Positions 31,697-39,789 of a stretch of DNA of 49,101 bases are shown piece by piece. The notes beneath the pieces were generated by a model. The model did not search any database. It was not told where the DNA came from and saw only the letters and a list, made by a program, of their open reading frames with translations. Origin of the DNA: Natrinema pallidum DSM 3751 (GTDB lineage Archaea; Halobacteriota; Halobacteria; Halobacteriales; Natrialbaceae). The number at the start of each line of letters is the position of its first letter. The stretch's first letter is position 1. The stretch lies in assembly GCF_000337615.1 (NCBI RefSeq), contig NZ_AOII01000099.1:1-49101 (forward strand), given 5' to 3'. Position numbers and translations under genes: made by a program.

Positions 31697-32158
31697 ATGC
31701 AGGACAGCGAAACTCAAGACAAATTCAAAACGGTCGAACGGGACCTCGAAATGGGCGAAATGACGGTTACGATGGCCTTCGGCGGCGTCTGTCACCGGTG
31801 TGGTGATGAGACGCTCGAGGCTGCCAATCACGAGGAATTCGGACGGATGCGGTGTTCGTCTTGCGGGTTGGTCATTGGGCCAACGGTCCGACCGACAGTC
31901 GGGGAGGACGGGGAACCCGCAACCGAGGATGAAGAATGGCCGTATGAGCGGCTCGAATTCGAACTTAATGACGCGCCCGCTACGGTCGGCGTCCGAGCGC
32001 GTGGCGACTGTTCCTGCGGTGGCACTCTCCGCAGTAATACTGAAGACGCCCAGTTCGGCCGCGACCCACTAACGTGTTCATCGTGTCACGGTACGGTCGG
32101 GTGGGCTGTACAGTACAATATCGTCAAGGACCCTGCAAGCGAGGCCGATTCGGAATGA
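31697..32158 (+). CDS. Double zinc-ribbon protein
   Basis: A 153-residue protein with two zinc ribbons: CHRCGDE/CSSCGL (about 32-60) and CSCGG/CSSCHG (about 104-135), after a beta-rich start. The two halves probably arose by duplication. It begins 2 bases after the preceding stop and overlaps the next gene (ATGA). Confidence 0.55.
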   Translation: MQDSETQDKFKTVERDLEMGEMTVTMAFGGVCHRCGDETLEAANHEEFGRMRCSSCGLVIGPTVRPTVGEDGEPATEDEEWPYERLEFELNDAPATVGVRARGDCSCGGTLRSNTEDAQFGRDPLTCSSCHGTVGWAVQYNIVKDPASEADSE

Positions 32159-32553
32159 CGGACTCCGACAGCCCCGAGTGGTTGCCCGACGAGTACGATC
32201 CCGACGGCAACCTCCGCGAGCGGCTGCCGATCATGGCTGAGATCGACCGGCTGCGCGGTGCCGAACTTCATGCGGCCGACGACCGCGGACTCACCAAAAT
32301 ACTCGGCACGCCGTTCGATCTCGAAGAAAACCCGACCGGGACACTGACGCTGCACGTCGGCGGTTCACAGTACAATTGGGACTACGAGGTCGTCGTCCCC
32401 AGTAGCGACACGCCGCCGTTCGTCCGCTCCGTCGATATGGAGCAAGATATCGAGGACTACGAACGGGCGAAGAAAACCGAACTCGAGAACGTCGACGTTC
32501 GGATCTACGACGTTGACCACGACCGACTCGAGGCAACGGAGGCATCTGCGTAA
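32155..32553 (+). CDS. Unknown protein
   Basis: A 132-residue protein: helical N-terminus (ERLPIMAEIDRLRGAE), then a beta part (LTLHVGGSQYNWDYEVVVP) and an acidic helix. It ends TAATG, overlapping the next start. No family recognised. Confidence 0.5.
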   Translation: MTDSDSPEWLPDEYDPDGNLRERLPIMAEIDRLRGAELHAADDRGLTKILGTPFDLEENPTGTLTLHVGGSQYNWDYEVVVPSSDTPPFVRSVDMEQDIEDYERAKKTELENVDVRIYDVDHDRLEATEASA

Positions 32554-32948
32554 TGTCCGAAAGCATCGACGGCGCGACACTCGGCAACGCCCTCGAGACG
32601 CTATTCGACGTGGTCGACGGCGACGGGGAGATCGACCGCGCCGAGTACGACCGCGCCATGGAACCCGGCCTGACCGACGCCCAACGCGAAGTCGCCGCCG
32701 AGTACGCGGGCACGGGCCGGATCGAAGTCGAGAGCAGCACGGTCCCGAATCTCGCGGAGAAACTCGCGGCGGGCAAAAAGCTCCCGTGGACGTTCACGAT
32801 CGACGGCGTGCGATTCGTCAAGAAGACGAGTATGGGGTCGGGCTCGAGCGTCGCCGATAGCGAATGGCGGTGGGTCGACGGCGACTACGGATTCACGTTC
32901 TACCGCCACACCGACGGGACAGACGAGGTGTCGATTCGTGAGACGTGA
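32553..32948 (+). CDS. Unknown acidic protein
   Basis: A 131-residue protein: acidic helices with an EF-hand-like DVVDGDGEIDRAEYD (about 20-34), a basic middle (KLAAGKKLPW) and a beta C-terminus ending in a WRWVDGDYGFTFYRH strand. The calcium-loop resemblance is short and may be chance in an acidic proteome. Confidence 0.5.
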   Translation: MSESIDGATLGNALETLFDVVDGDGEIDRAEYDRAMEPGLTDAQREVAAEYAGTGRIEVESSTVPNLAEKLAAGKKLPWTFTIDGVRFVKKTSMGSGSSVADSEWRWVDGDYGFTFYRHTDGTDEVSIRET

Positions 32949-33432
32949 GCTGTCCGACTCGATCGACTGCGTGCTGTGTGACGCGACACACACGACTATT
33001 CCGACCTCATATATCAATATCAGGCCAGCGAGTGCATGTGACGCGTGGTTTGAGAATCAAATCGCGGATGGTCTGGCGGCGGGCGGTAGGTGGGTGGGTC
33101 GTGCCCGCCGCCTGGATCATCGCAGGGTGTCGGTAGGTAGTCAGGCGCGTGTCGCGTGGGTCACACGACACTGTCTTGTTCGGGCCAGTGATTATCAACT
33201 TCTACCCGATTCCCAGCCGTTTAGAATGGTACCGAAGGCCGCCACAATACCTATTTCACGACAGTCGAAAGCAACTCATGACCGTCGTGTCTGCCGGCCT
33301 GTCGGGCCAATCATGTTGTCCCCGACCGAAGCCGTCACGGCGACGGTCGCCTTTGGCCCGTGATAGCGACCTGTATCTGCTTATTACCGAATTCAAAACG
33401 ATCTTACTCAGAAATAATACGATTTATACGTC
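32949..33432. terminator. Convergent gap with strong inverted repeat
   Basis: 484 bases without a gene, between the ends of the 31266 operon and the par operon. GGCGGCGGGC (33075-33084) and GCCCGCCGCC (33103-33112) form a perfect 10-base stem with an 18-base G/T-rich loop. The position between two operon ends suggests a bidirectional terminator or an RNA-stabilising structure; it could also be a protein-binding site. Confidence 0.45.
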
Positions 33433-33822
33433 TCAATAGTCCAATCCCTCAAGCATTTCTTGTACGTCGTGTGCGTCCGCACTGTCCAAACCGTCCAAAC
33501 CGTACTCGACTAACAGCGGGTAGAAGTGACGATTCTTCTCGAGGTCTTCGCCGAACTCCCGTTCGTACTCGGCACTAAGCATCTTGTAGCGGTACCGGAG
33601 TTCATCACGCTGGTCTTCGGGGAGATAGAAGTACGTCCCGACCTGCTCGTCTTTCACGCGCTCGGTGTTTGTCTCGTCGTTCTCGTCCGGTTCGTCCGTC
33701 TCGCTTGGTTTGTCTGTCTGTTCTGGTTTGTCCGTCTCGGACGGTTTGGACGCTTGGGACTGTGCCTTTTCGCGCGACTGATTGCGCTTTTCACTCAGCC
33801 GGGCGGCGCGATCGTCGCTCAT
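33433..33822 (-). CDS. ParA partner protein (SojC-like/ParB-like)
   Basis: A 129-residue protein: a basic, disordered start with repeated Pro/Lys/Thr/Asp units, then a helical domain from about 60 (TYFYLPEDQRDELRYRY) to the end. Its ATG overlaps the ParA stop. Haloarchaeal plasmids commonly place a small acidic ParB-like gene here, so it is the likely centromere-binding or adaptor partner. Its coding sequence contains three copies of the GTTTGGAC motif also found in the ParA promoter. Confidence 0.65.
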   Translation of the reverse strand: MSDDRAARLSEKRNQSREKAQSQASKPSETDKPEQTDKPSETDEPDENDETNTERVKDEQVGTYFYLPEDQRDELRYRYKMLSAEYEREFGEDLEKNRHFYPLLVEYGLDGLDSADAHDVQEMLEGLDY

Positions 33823-34619
33823 GCGCGCACCTCCGTATCGGCGTATCCGAATCGCTCGTCTAACCCGGCGGCGATCGACAGGAACACGTCACACATGTCG
33901 TTCTCGTCGTTGTACTCGAGCAACGACACGCCCGCCTCGAGCGCATACTGAATGTCGGCCCGCTCGCGCACTTCCCAAACTGGCACGTCGTCGAACGCTT
34001 CGGCGATCCACTCCACCATGTGTTGGGCCTGATTTTTGCGGACATCGATCCGGTTGGTGACGACGCCGACCTCGTCGATCTCGATCTCATAATCTAACTC
34101 GAGTTGGTGGACGTGATCGAACAGCAGCTCGAAGGCGCGCTTACTCGTCGATTCGGCCAGCGCTGGAATGAGGATGTTCTGGGTCGCGTACAGTGCGTTG
34201 TCGGTGAGGTTCCCGAGGTTCGGTGGACAGTCAACGATCACGTAGTCGTAGTCGTCGGCGACGTACTCGAGGAGCAAGTCGAGTTGTTCCCCGCCGCGCC
34301 GGGAAAGCGTCAACTCGGGCTCGGCGGCAGTCATGTCGATGTTCGACGGAATCACGTCCATCTCGTCATGCTCGCGCACGATCTCGGTGACGCGCTCGCG
34401 TTCCTCGGGCTTGGTGAGACAGTCGAACAGATTTGGCGACTCATCGTCGTAGGCCTCGGGCATCCCCAGGTCCTCGGTGGCGTTACCCTGTGGATCGATA
34501 TCGACAAAGAGCACGTCTCGACCGCGCTGATTCAATGCCCCCGCGACGTTGATCGCGACCGTCGACTTCCCGACGCCGCCCTTCTGATTCGTGACTGCTA
34601 TCTTGGCCGGTTGTGCCAT
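33819..34619 (-). CDS. parA: ParA/Soj-family partition ATPase
   Basis: A 266-residue ATPase with the deviant Walker A of ParA (NQKGGVGKSTVAIN, about residues 11-24), then DIDPQGNATEDLG (Walker A' region) and IVDCPPNLG (Walker B). It lacks an N-terminal DNA-binding extension, so another factor should regulate it. It segregates low-copy plasmids by moving on nucleoid DNA. The start is 57 bases from the next operon, in a promoter flanked by the GTTTGGAC repeat. Confidence 0.85.
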   Translation of the reverse strand: MAQPAKIAVTNQKGGVGKSTVAINVAGALNQRGRDVLFVDIDPQGNATEDLGMPEAYDDESPNLFDCLTKPEERERVTEIVREHDEMDVIPSNIDMTAAEPELTLSRRGGEQLDLLLEYVADDYDYVIVDCPPNLGNLTDNALYATQNILIPALAESTSKRAFELLFDHVHQLELDYEIEIDEVGVVTNRIDVRKNQAQHMVEWIAEAFDDVPVWEVRERADIQYALEAGVSLLEYNDENDMCDVFLSIAAGLDERFGYADTEVRA

Positions 34620-34627
34620 ACAAACTC

Positions 34628-34670
34628 GTTTGGACGGCAGTGATATAAACGATATGCTGACTGTCCAAAC
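34628..34670. promoter_or_regulatory. par promoter with flanking inverted repeat
   Basis: GTTTGGAC (34628-34635) and GTCCAAAC (34663-34670) are exact inverted repeats around a GTTTATATC TATA-like box. Three more copies of the motif lie at 33484-33491, 33493-33500 and 33744-33751, all inside the partner gene. Autoregulation and/or the partition site (centromere) are the likely roles. Confidence 0.6.
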
Positions 34671-34676
34671 AAAGAA

Positions 34677-35654
34677 TCAGTACTCGCCGCTGAGGTTTCG
34701 CTGGCCGCCCTCGCGTTGTGCCCGTTCATCTCGTGCTTCGGCGACGTTCTCCGGAGTGTAGGTCTTGCACCCGCCGTACCCGGCTTTCCGATCGGCACAC
34801 CGATCACAGACCCGCCGCCGACCGTCCCGTCGCTCGAGGTCGACATGCAGGAACGTCTCGGCCGGTGCGACCGCGCCACACTCCCGACAGTGGGTCCACT
34901 CGTCACGGCCGACGACGCCGAGTCCGAGGATATCCCATGGCTCGAGATCGGGTTCGTACCAGTCAAGCACTCGCGATCGCGCGTACCAGAACGCCCAGTA
35001 CTCGAAGCCGGCGACAGACTCGAAATCGTGTTTGTGGGCATCCTTCCGCGAGCGGGCCATATCATACAAATGCTCGCGGGTCTTCCCGTCGTTGTGGTCG
35101 TTTTCCGGGTTGCACTCTGGCGGGACGTCGGTGATAATCCCTTCCCGCGGATGCAACTGATTCGCCAGCACGCGCACGTCTTCAATTTGCTCCTGAAAGT
35201 CAGTGAGCACGTCGTGACGGCGGTCATGGTTTTCGATCACGGCCTCGAGACAGTGGACTCGTGCGAGGTCGTGGTCGGCGATCGCCGCCCGAATCTCCTC
35301 CGGGTGGGGCATCGAAAACTCGACGACTGACTCGACACCGGAGTACATCATGTGCTCGTCGCAGTAGGCGCGTTCGGCGTCGGACAGCTCGCGCTCGGTG
35401 AGCGGCACCTCAGCATAGATTCCGTTCGCCCCGTGGATCTGCCACTCGGAACCGTCGCCGTAGCGGGCGGCGCTGGCGATTCGGACTCGCTCGGGACCAC
35501 CCTTCGCGGGGACACACGTCACGAACAGGCCCGGATACTCGCGCTCGAGGATGCTGGCCGATCGATAGTCGTACAGGTCCGAGAGGTTGCGCGTGACGAC
35601 GCGGACGCCGCCTGCGATGTCTTCAACGCGGCGGATTGGTTTCGGGTCGGTCAT
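34677..35654 (-). CDS. Unknown protein with C-terminal zinc fingers
   Basis: A 325-residue protein, the largest and last of the 13-gene minus operon. Residues 1-110 are beta-rich (VEDIAGGVRVVTRNL), the middle is helical, and the C-terminus has CRECGAVAP and CDRCADRK (about 262-292), a zinc ribbon. No catalytic motif recognised. ATGA overlap with the previous gene. Confidence 0.55.
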   Translation of the reverse strand: MTDPKPIRRVEDIAGGVRVVTRNLSDLYDYRSASILEREYPGLFVTCVPAKGGPERVRIASAARYGDGSEWQIHGANGIYAEVPLTERELSDAERAYCDEHMMYSGVESVVEFSMPHPEEIRAAIADHDLARVHCLEAVIENHDRRHDVLTDFQEQIEDVRVLANQLHPREGIITDVPPECNPENDHNDGKTREHLYDMARSRKDAHKHDFESVAGFEYWAFWYARSRVLDWYEPDLEPWDILGLGVVGRDEWTHCRECGAVAPAETFLHVDLERRDGRRRVCDRCADRKAGYGGCKTYTPENVAEARDERAQREGGQRNLSGEY

Positions 35655-35989
35655 TCCGAGTCAACACCCCGTCCAAGAACAAGCGCACTGGGCGTCTCGC
35701 CACAGAGCGGACAGGACAGCACGCCGTCACCGGGCCGGGAGACGCCGCGTACGGGTTCGTCACAGTCGGGACAGTGGTAGTTCGCGCCGGTATCGGCGGG
35801 CCGGCAGCGCACGTCGAACGTCAGCCGATCGGCTGGTGAGCCGAGTGCACCGACCGCGACGGCGAACTTCTGGTGGAACGCAAGCAGGGACAGCGCCAAC
35901 TCGGTGTCGCCGTAACCTCGATAGGGTCCGACCTTCTCGGCCAGCGTCGGGCGCTCGAGATCGTCGAGTGGGCCCGATCGGTCACTCAC
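35651..35989 (-). CDS. Unknown protein with zinc ribbon
   Basis: A 112-residue protein from the GTG at 35989, which overlaps the end of the gene before it; the longer upstream frame lacks coding character. It has a helical middle (GDTELALSLLAFHQKFAV) and a C-terminal zinc ribbon (CPDCDEP and CPLCGET). Function unknown. Confidence 0.55.
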   Translation of the reverse strand: MSDRSGPLDDLERPTLAEKVGPYRGYGDTELALSLLAFHQKFAVAVGALGSPADRLTFDVRCRPADTGANYHCPDCDEPVRGVSRPGDGVLSCPLCGETPSALVLGRGVDSE

Positions 35990-36581
35990 TGTCGCCCACC
36001 CGGATTTCTTCGATCGCATCCCGAATCTCGTCGACCAAGTCCTCGGCACGGGCTTGAGCGTCGCTCCCCTCTGGGAACTGTTCGGCCGCGGCTTCGGCAC
36101 GCTCGAGTGCCTCTTTCAGTGAACTCACGCCCCACATCTCCCCGCCACTCGTCGCTTCGACGCGGGGCTTGTGGTACTTCTCCCACCGATTCTCGCCACC
36201 CTCGTCGATTAACCGTGACCCCGAATCCAGCGCGTCGGGGCCGTCGACCGGCAGGGCGGCCGCAATCTGCTCGCGAACGGGGCCGGGTGCGTCCCGCCAA
36301 TCCAGGTCGGTCACGTCCCGCCAGTAGTTCCCCTTCCAGCGGTGTTTGACGACGAATAGGATGTACGGATCGCCGGTCTCGTCGTCGTACCGAATCGTCG
36401 CCGAGTACTTTTCCCGACCGTAGCCGCCCGTTTCGCCGGGATCGATCGTATAAATCACGTCAATCGTGTGGCTGACGACCGACGTCCGCTCAAGGGCGTC
36501 CGGTTCGGTCTCTCCGTCGGAGTCGTCCCACTCGTGGTCTTCGAGTTGGTCGCCGTACTTGGTGTTGGATCGGTCGGTCAT
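35982..36581 (-). CDS. Unknown acidic protein with C-terminal coil
   Basis: A 199-residue protein: an acidic start, a beta domain (about 35-100, TIDVIYTIDPGETGGYG and SATIRYDD) and a C-terminal helical coil (LKEALERAEAAAEQF). No family recognised. Overlaps on both sides. Confidence 0.5.
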   Translation of the reverse strand: MTDRSNTKYGDQLEDHEWDDSDGETEPDALERTSVVSHTIDVIYTIDPGETGGYGREKYSATIRYDDETGDPYILFVVKHRWKGNYWRDVTDLDWRDAPGPVREQIAAALPVDGPDALDSGSRLIDEGGENRWEKYHKPRVEATSGGEMWGVSSLKEALERAEAAAEQFPEGSDAQARAEDLVDEIRDAIEEIRVGDSE

Positions 36582-36760
36582 GCCGAATCACGCTCGAAAC
36601 CACTGATAATCGTATACTCGTGGCCGAACACGTCGTGTAGAAACGCGACCGTATTCGGGTTGTACGTCAGTTGGGGCCGCCCGTGCTTGTCGTAGTACTT
36701 CCAGAGATAGCCCTTGCGGGAGGCTTCGGATTCGACAAAATAGTCCTCGAATTCAGGCAT
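36578..36760 (-). CDS. Small unknown protein
   Basis: A 60-residue protein starting MPEFEDYFVESEAS, alpha/beta with several aromatic residues. The ATG at 36760 overlaps the previous stop; the longer frame is unlikely. Confidence 0.5.
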   Translation of the reverse strand: MPEFEDYFVESEASRKGYLWKYYDKHGRPQLTYNPNTVAFLHDVFGHEYTIISGFERDSA

Positions 36761-37151
36761 CGAAATCACCGTCCGCGGGCCGATCGACCCACAGCATGAT
36801 CCGGCCCCAAATCTCGGTCTGAAACGGCTCGTAGGCATCCTCGCGCCAGTAGTTCAACCCGCGCTCGATCGGATCGTCCCAGTCTTCGGGGTCGTGATAC
36901 GAGTCGTTCGTGTGGACGTACAGATCGGCCGGCCGATCGGGGTTGGGCACATCGAACGCATAGGTTCCGTGGTGGTCGATCGATTCCGAGAGCATCACGC
37001 GCTCGTCGTCGGCGACCTCCCATACTTTCCCGAACTCGGTCTCGGCGACGGGCACCTCGTAGATGTCTGGGTCGCGCTCGAGAAGGTAGTCGTAGCTGTC
37101 GCGACGATCGCCTTGCCAGACGTGGACCGTGATGGTATCACTCACCGTCAT
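36753..37151 (-). CDS. Unknown acidic aromatic-rich protein
   Basis: A 132-residue beta-rich protein (TITVHVWQGDRRDSYDYLL) with many Tyr and Trp and a C-terminal WGRIMLWVDRPADGD. The ATG at 37151 is near the end of the RHH gene, with which it overlaps by 14 bases. No family recognised. Confidence 0.5.
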   Translation of the reverse strand: MTVSDTITVHVWQGDRRDSYDYLLERDPDIYEVPVAETEFGKVWEVADDERVMLSESIDHHGTYAFDVPNPDRPADLYVHTNDSYHDPEDWDDPIERGLNYWREDAYEPFQTEIWGRIMLWVDRPADGDFDA

Positions 37152-37356
37152 CACCCCGCGTTTCCGCTGTATTCTCGCTCGTGACGAGCTGCCCGATAGC
37201 CGCCCGGATCGCCGCGCTCCGATTCGGGAACGCGCCGGCATCGACGAGGGCGTCAAGCGCTTCGAGTCGTGATTTACTCGCTCGGAAGCTTACCCGTTCC
37301 ATCGGCTCGCCAGTCCGTTCGCGATCGCGGTGGGTCGTCGTGTGTTGGGTGGACAT
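37138..37356 (-). CDS. Ribbon-helix-helix (CopG-like) protein
   Basis: A 72-residue protein: ERVSFRASKSRLEALDALVDAG then SAAIRAAIGQLV, the classic strand-helix-helix of CopG/Arc-type repressors. It lies in the middle of the small-gene operon, so it may autoregulate that operon. The start follows the upstream stop with no gap. Confidence 0.65.
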   Translation of the reverse strand: MSTQHTTTHRDRERTGEPMERVSFRASKSRLEALDALVDAGAFPNRSAAIRAAIGQLVTSENTAETRGDDGE

Positions 37357-37608
37357 CTACACAGCACCTCCCGGCGTGACCGAGACCGTCTCGGCGGCCC
37401 GCTTTCGACACCACCAACAGACGAAGTAGCCCTTGCGTCCGAGGTCCCGATACTCGGTTTTCGGGCGGCTACACTCCCCGCAGGGCTCGAGTAGCGTATG
37501 ATATTTGACGTTGTTTGCGACGTAGCGATGGCCGTCGTCGGTGTAGACATACTCCGAACCAACACACTCGTAGCACTCACACGGCCCGTTGGGAACGATA
37601 TCCAGCAT
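37357..37608 (-). CDS. Zinc-binding small protein
   Basis: An 83-residue protein with CECYEC (10-15), CGEC (about 43-46) and CWWC (about 64-67), enough Cys for two zinc ions. Function unknown; one of several such proteins in the operon. Confidence 0.55.
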   Translation of the reverse strand: MLDIVPNGPCECYECVGSEYVYTDDGHRYVANNVKYHTLLEPCGECSRPKTEYRDLGRKGYFVCWWCRKRAAETVSVTPGGAV

Positions 37609-37610
37609 CG

Positions 37611-37727
37611 TTAGTCGTCACCTCCGAACACGCGATCGACGGATGCGTGCCGATCGTCACACCAGCGCGTGAGACACCGGTCACCGATTTTCTCGAGGCC
37701 ACAGGTCGGACAGGTCTCACCGGGCAT
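37611..37727 (-). CDS. 38-residue zinc-knuckle peptide
   Basis: A short ORF with MPGETCPTCGLEKIGD, C-LTRWCDDRH. The CPTCG/C-C-H pattern could hold one zinc ion. It overlaps the end of the next upstream gene (37717) and lies 2 bases from the following one, so it is translated with its neighbours. Confidence 0.5.
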   Translation of the reverse strand: MPGETCPTCGLEKIGDRCLTRWCDDRHASVDRVFGGDD

Positions 37728-37953
37728 CGGTGGCACCTCCGGTCATATCGAACTCGACTGTCGCGGTTTGGCCCCACTCCTCGCCCGTCGAGTCACACCG
37801 AAAGGCGTGCGAGCGCACGACGCGTTCGGCGATCTCCCGGTTCTCTGTCGGCGAGAGGCCGTCGCCGGCCTCAAGTGAGCGTTCGTACTCCCAGTCACAG
37901 TCCTCGCAGTGGGCGGTCATCGTCGCGTCGGGGCCAAGGACGGGACTACCCAT
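37717..37953 (-). CDS. Small zinc-binding protein
   Basis: A 78-residue protein from the ATG at 37953, which overlaps the previous stop by 8 bases. It has HCEDCDWEYERSLEAG and a later H-x-C, a C2HC-like arrangement (CDWEYER and HAFRCD). Function unknown. Confidence 0.5.
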   Translation of the reverse strand: MGSPVLGPDATMTAHCEDCDWEYERSLEAGDGLSPTENREIAERVVRSHAFRCDSTGEEWGQTATVEFDMTGGATDAR

Positions 37954-38281
37954 TACTGCCCTCCGTCTCGAGTGAACGATCGTCATCTTCGAACACCTCG
38001 GGATAGAACGCCGGATTCCACCGTTTCATCGGGTGCTCGTTGACGTGATGATCTTCGATTAGTGCCTGTGCCACCTCGTCGCCGCAGTGGACACATTCAA
38101 CCGACGGAACGCCCTCGAAGTAGACCGTTGGGTCTTCTCCGTCTATATCTCCTAGGTAGTATCCATAGTGCCCTTCGCCCGACACGTCCCCTTCGCATGT
38201 CGCTCCGATGAGTCGAACTCTGACCGGGGTTCCGTCGGGGAGGTAGACAATCGGCGCGCGGTCAGTATCGTTGCTACTCAT
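37946..38281 (-). CDS. Unknown protein with single zinc finger
   Basis: A 111-residue protein with a beta start (VYLPDGTPVRVRLIG), then CVHCGDEVAQALIEDHHVNEH, a C2H2-type finger (about 65-85). The ATG at 38281 is chosen because it overlaps the upstream stop by 8 bases, as the other members do. Confidence 0.5.
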   Translation of the reverse strand: MSSNDTDRAPIVYLPDGTPVRVRLIGATCEGDVSGEGHYGYYLGDIDGEDPTVYFEGVPSVECVHCGDEVAQALIEDHHVNEHPMKRWNPAFYPEVFEDDDRSLETEGSNG

Positions 38282-38681
38282 CGTCACCCCCGTCGATGTA
38301 CCGCTCGAGACCTGCCCGTCGAAGGACGTCGTCGGGCACGTCCGCTGGCGACGAGTACGCGAGCGAACTGTGGATCGCGCTCCTGTAGTTACTCAGCCGG
38401 TAGCTGTTCTCGAGACACTTCCCACAGGGCTCGAGGTCGTACTTCAACACGGCCTCGGCAGGATTCTCGGCATCGACATGGGACCACAGCGACCCGGCGG
38501 GCAACCGCTGGCCGCATTTCGGGTGATATTCGTAGTCGTACTCGCCGTGGTCGCACGCAGCGCGTTCGTGGACGGTCCCCGACGACGAGGACACGAATCG
38601 ACAGTCGCCGGCCTCGTAGATCGTGTCGCCGTTCGGGGCAGGTTTGGTTCGGCGCTCCGGCCGGTCGATCTCGCTACTCAT
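38274..38681 (-). CDS. Unknown protein with Cys pair
   Basis: A 135-residue protein with KCGQRLP and PCGKCLENS (about 55 and 87-95), several single Cys and a helical C-terminus (VLRRAGLERYID). It may bind a metal. The start overlaps the previous stop. Confidence 0.5.
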   Translation of the reverse strand: MSSEIDRPERRTKPAPNGDTIYEAGDCRFVSSSSGTVHERAACDHGEYDYEYHPKCGQRLPAGSLWSHVDAENPAEAVLKYDLEPCGKCLENSYRLSNYRSAIHSSLAYSSPADVPDDVLRRAGLERYIDGGDDE

Positions 38682-38895
38682 CGGTCTCACCTCGCGTACA
38701 GAGGTCCGTCACCCACTCGCGAAGGTCTTCGGCCAACTGTTCGTCGTCGGTTTCCTCGGCGTACCGAATCAGGGCCTCGCGGGCGGCCGAATCCGATTCG
38801 GGCTCGAGGACGAAACACGATTCGACGGGGTCGCCGTCCTTGCGGACCTCGTATTTCTCATAGAGGCTGCCGTCGGGGTCCGTCTCGGCGCTCAT
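38674..38895 (-). CDS. Small acidic helical protein
   Basis: A 73-residue protein: a beta hairpin (YEVRKDGDPVESCFVLEP) followed by helices (REALIRYAEETDDEQLAEDL, REWVTDLC). This order is one I have seen in haloarchaeal virus and plasmid genomes, without known function. ATGA overlap with the first operon gene. Confidence 0.5.
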   Translation of the reverse strand: MSAETDPDGSLYEKYEVRKDGDPVESCFVLEPESDSAAREALIRYAEETDDEQLAEDLREWVTDLCTRGETDE

Positions 38896-39182
38896 TCGCC
38901 CGCCCCCCGGAGCATCGCAAGGTGTTGCTCCCCAACCCTCGCCACGTCGCCGGCCCGCGCGATCGTCTCGGCGGCCTCGGTCCGCGAGACGAGTTCCGGC
39001 GCGTAGCCGTGGAAACAGTGGTACTTGCGGACGATACCGTTTCGCACGTCGTAGAACCACACCCACCCGGTCGCCGGGTCCCGGCATTTCAGGACCTCGT
39101 CCTCTGCGAGTTGTGCCAGCGGGTCATCCCGCGGGGGCTGTTCGACACCGCTCGATTCCGTCGGTCGGTGGTCAACACTCAT
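38892..39182 (-). CDS. First gene of the small-protein operon, unknown
   Basis: A 96-residue protein. Middle strand GWVFYDVRNGIVRKYH and a helical C-terminus (AETIARAGDVARVGEQHLAML). No family recognised. The 190-base gap upstream, with an AT-rich stretch at about 39233-39265, should hold the promoter of the 13-gene operon. Confidence 0.5.
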   Translation of the reverse strand: MSVDHRPTESSGVEQPPRDDPLAQLAEDEVLKCRDPATGWVWFYDVRNGIVRKYHCFHGYAPELVSRTEAAETIARAGDVARVGEQHLAMLRGAGE

Positions 39183-39373
39183 ACTCGTATCCTGTGATTC
39201 CGGCGTGCTCGTGTATGCGAGCCGCCCGAATCCTATTTCAATTATTTGTGTAATTTACGGATAAGTGTTATCCAGACAGACGCGGGTCTCGACTGGTCGA
39301 GCCCACCGAAATCAACGGAATCGATGGTTGCGAGAGCCTCACCCCTCGAGCCCTGCAATCGGCCCCAAGGGAT

Positions 39374-39778
39374 ATGCCCGCCGACAGTGACGACCATCAT
39401 GGCCGGTTGACAGTCCGGCCGGAAGACAGGGCAGGCGGCTTTTCCCGGGCCGTTGGCTTTCACGCCGATGGAACTACGCCCCTCGAGTCCCGACTGTCGG
39501 ATATGTCCCAGTCCCGAACCGCACGCTTTCGTGGTCGCCCCCCACCCGATCGCGACGCCGAGTGGGAGGTCTCGACAGTCGCCCGGCGGGGAACGAATCA
39601 CGACGGGAGCGCTGTCTGTGCGGTCACCGGCACGACTGTGGCACTGTCGGACGCCCACTATCTGGTGACGTTGCGCAAGCCCGCGCTGGGGGTCTTGAAC
39701 GACTACGAGTTCGACGAGTTGATCGTCGCCGACGGCGCGCTCGAGGAACTGGACGTGTGGCTCGTGCCGGAAGAATAG
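39374..39778 (+). CDS. Unknown protein
   Basis: A 134-residue protein; a disordered basic N-terminal half, then a beta domain (VCAVTGTTVALSDAHYLVTL) and an acidic helix (DYEFDELIVADGALEELDV). An internal ATG at residue 44 is an alternative start. The only plus-strand gene between 33 kb and 47 kb. Not recognised. Confidence 0.5.
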   Translation: MPADSDDHHGRLTVRPEDRAGGFSRAVGFHADGTTPLESRLSDMSQSRTARFRGRPPPDRDAEWEVSTVARRGTNHDGSAVCAVTGTTVALSDAHYLVTLRKPALGVLNDYEFDELIVADGALEELDVWLVPEE

Positions 39779-39789
39779 TCGGTGGCCGC

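Noticed and set aside
32553-32948. EF-hand calcium protein
   Set aside because: The DVVDGDGEIDRAEYD match is a single loop in an Asp-rich proteome, where such matches arise by chance.
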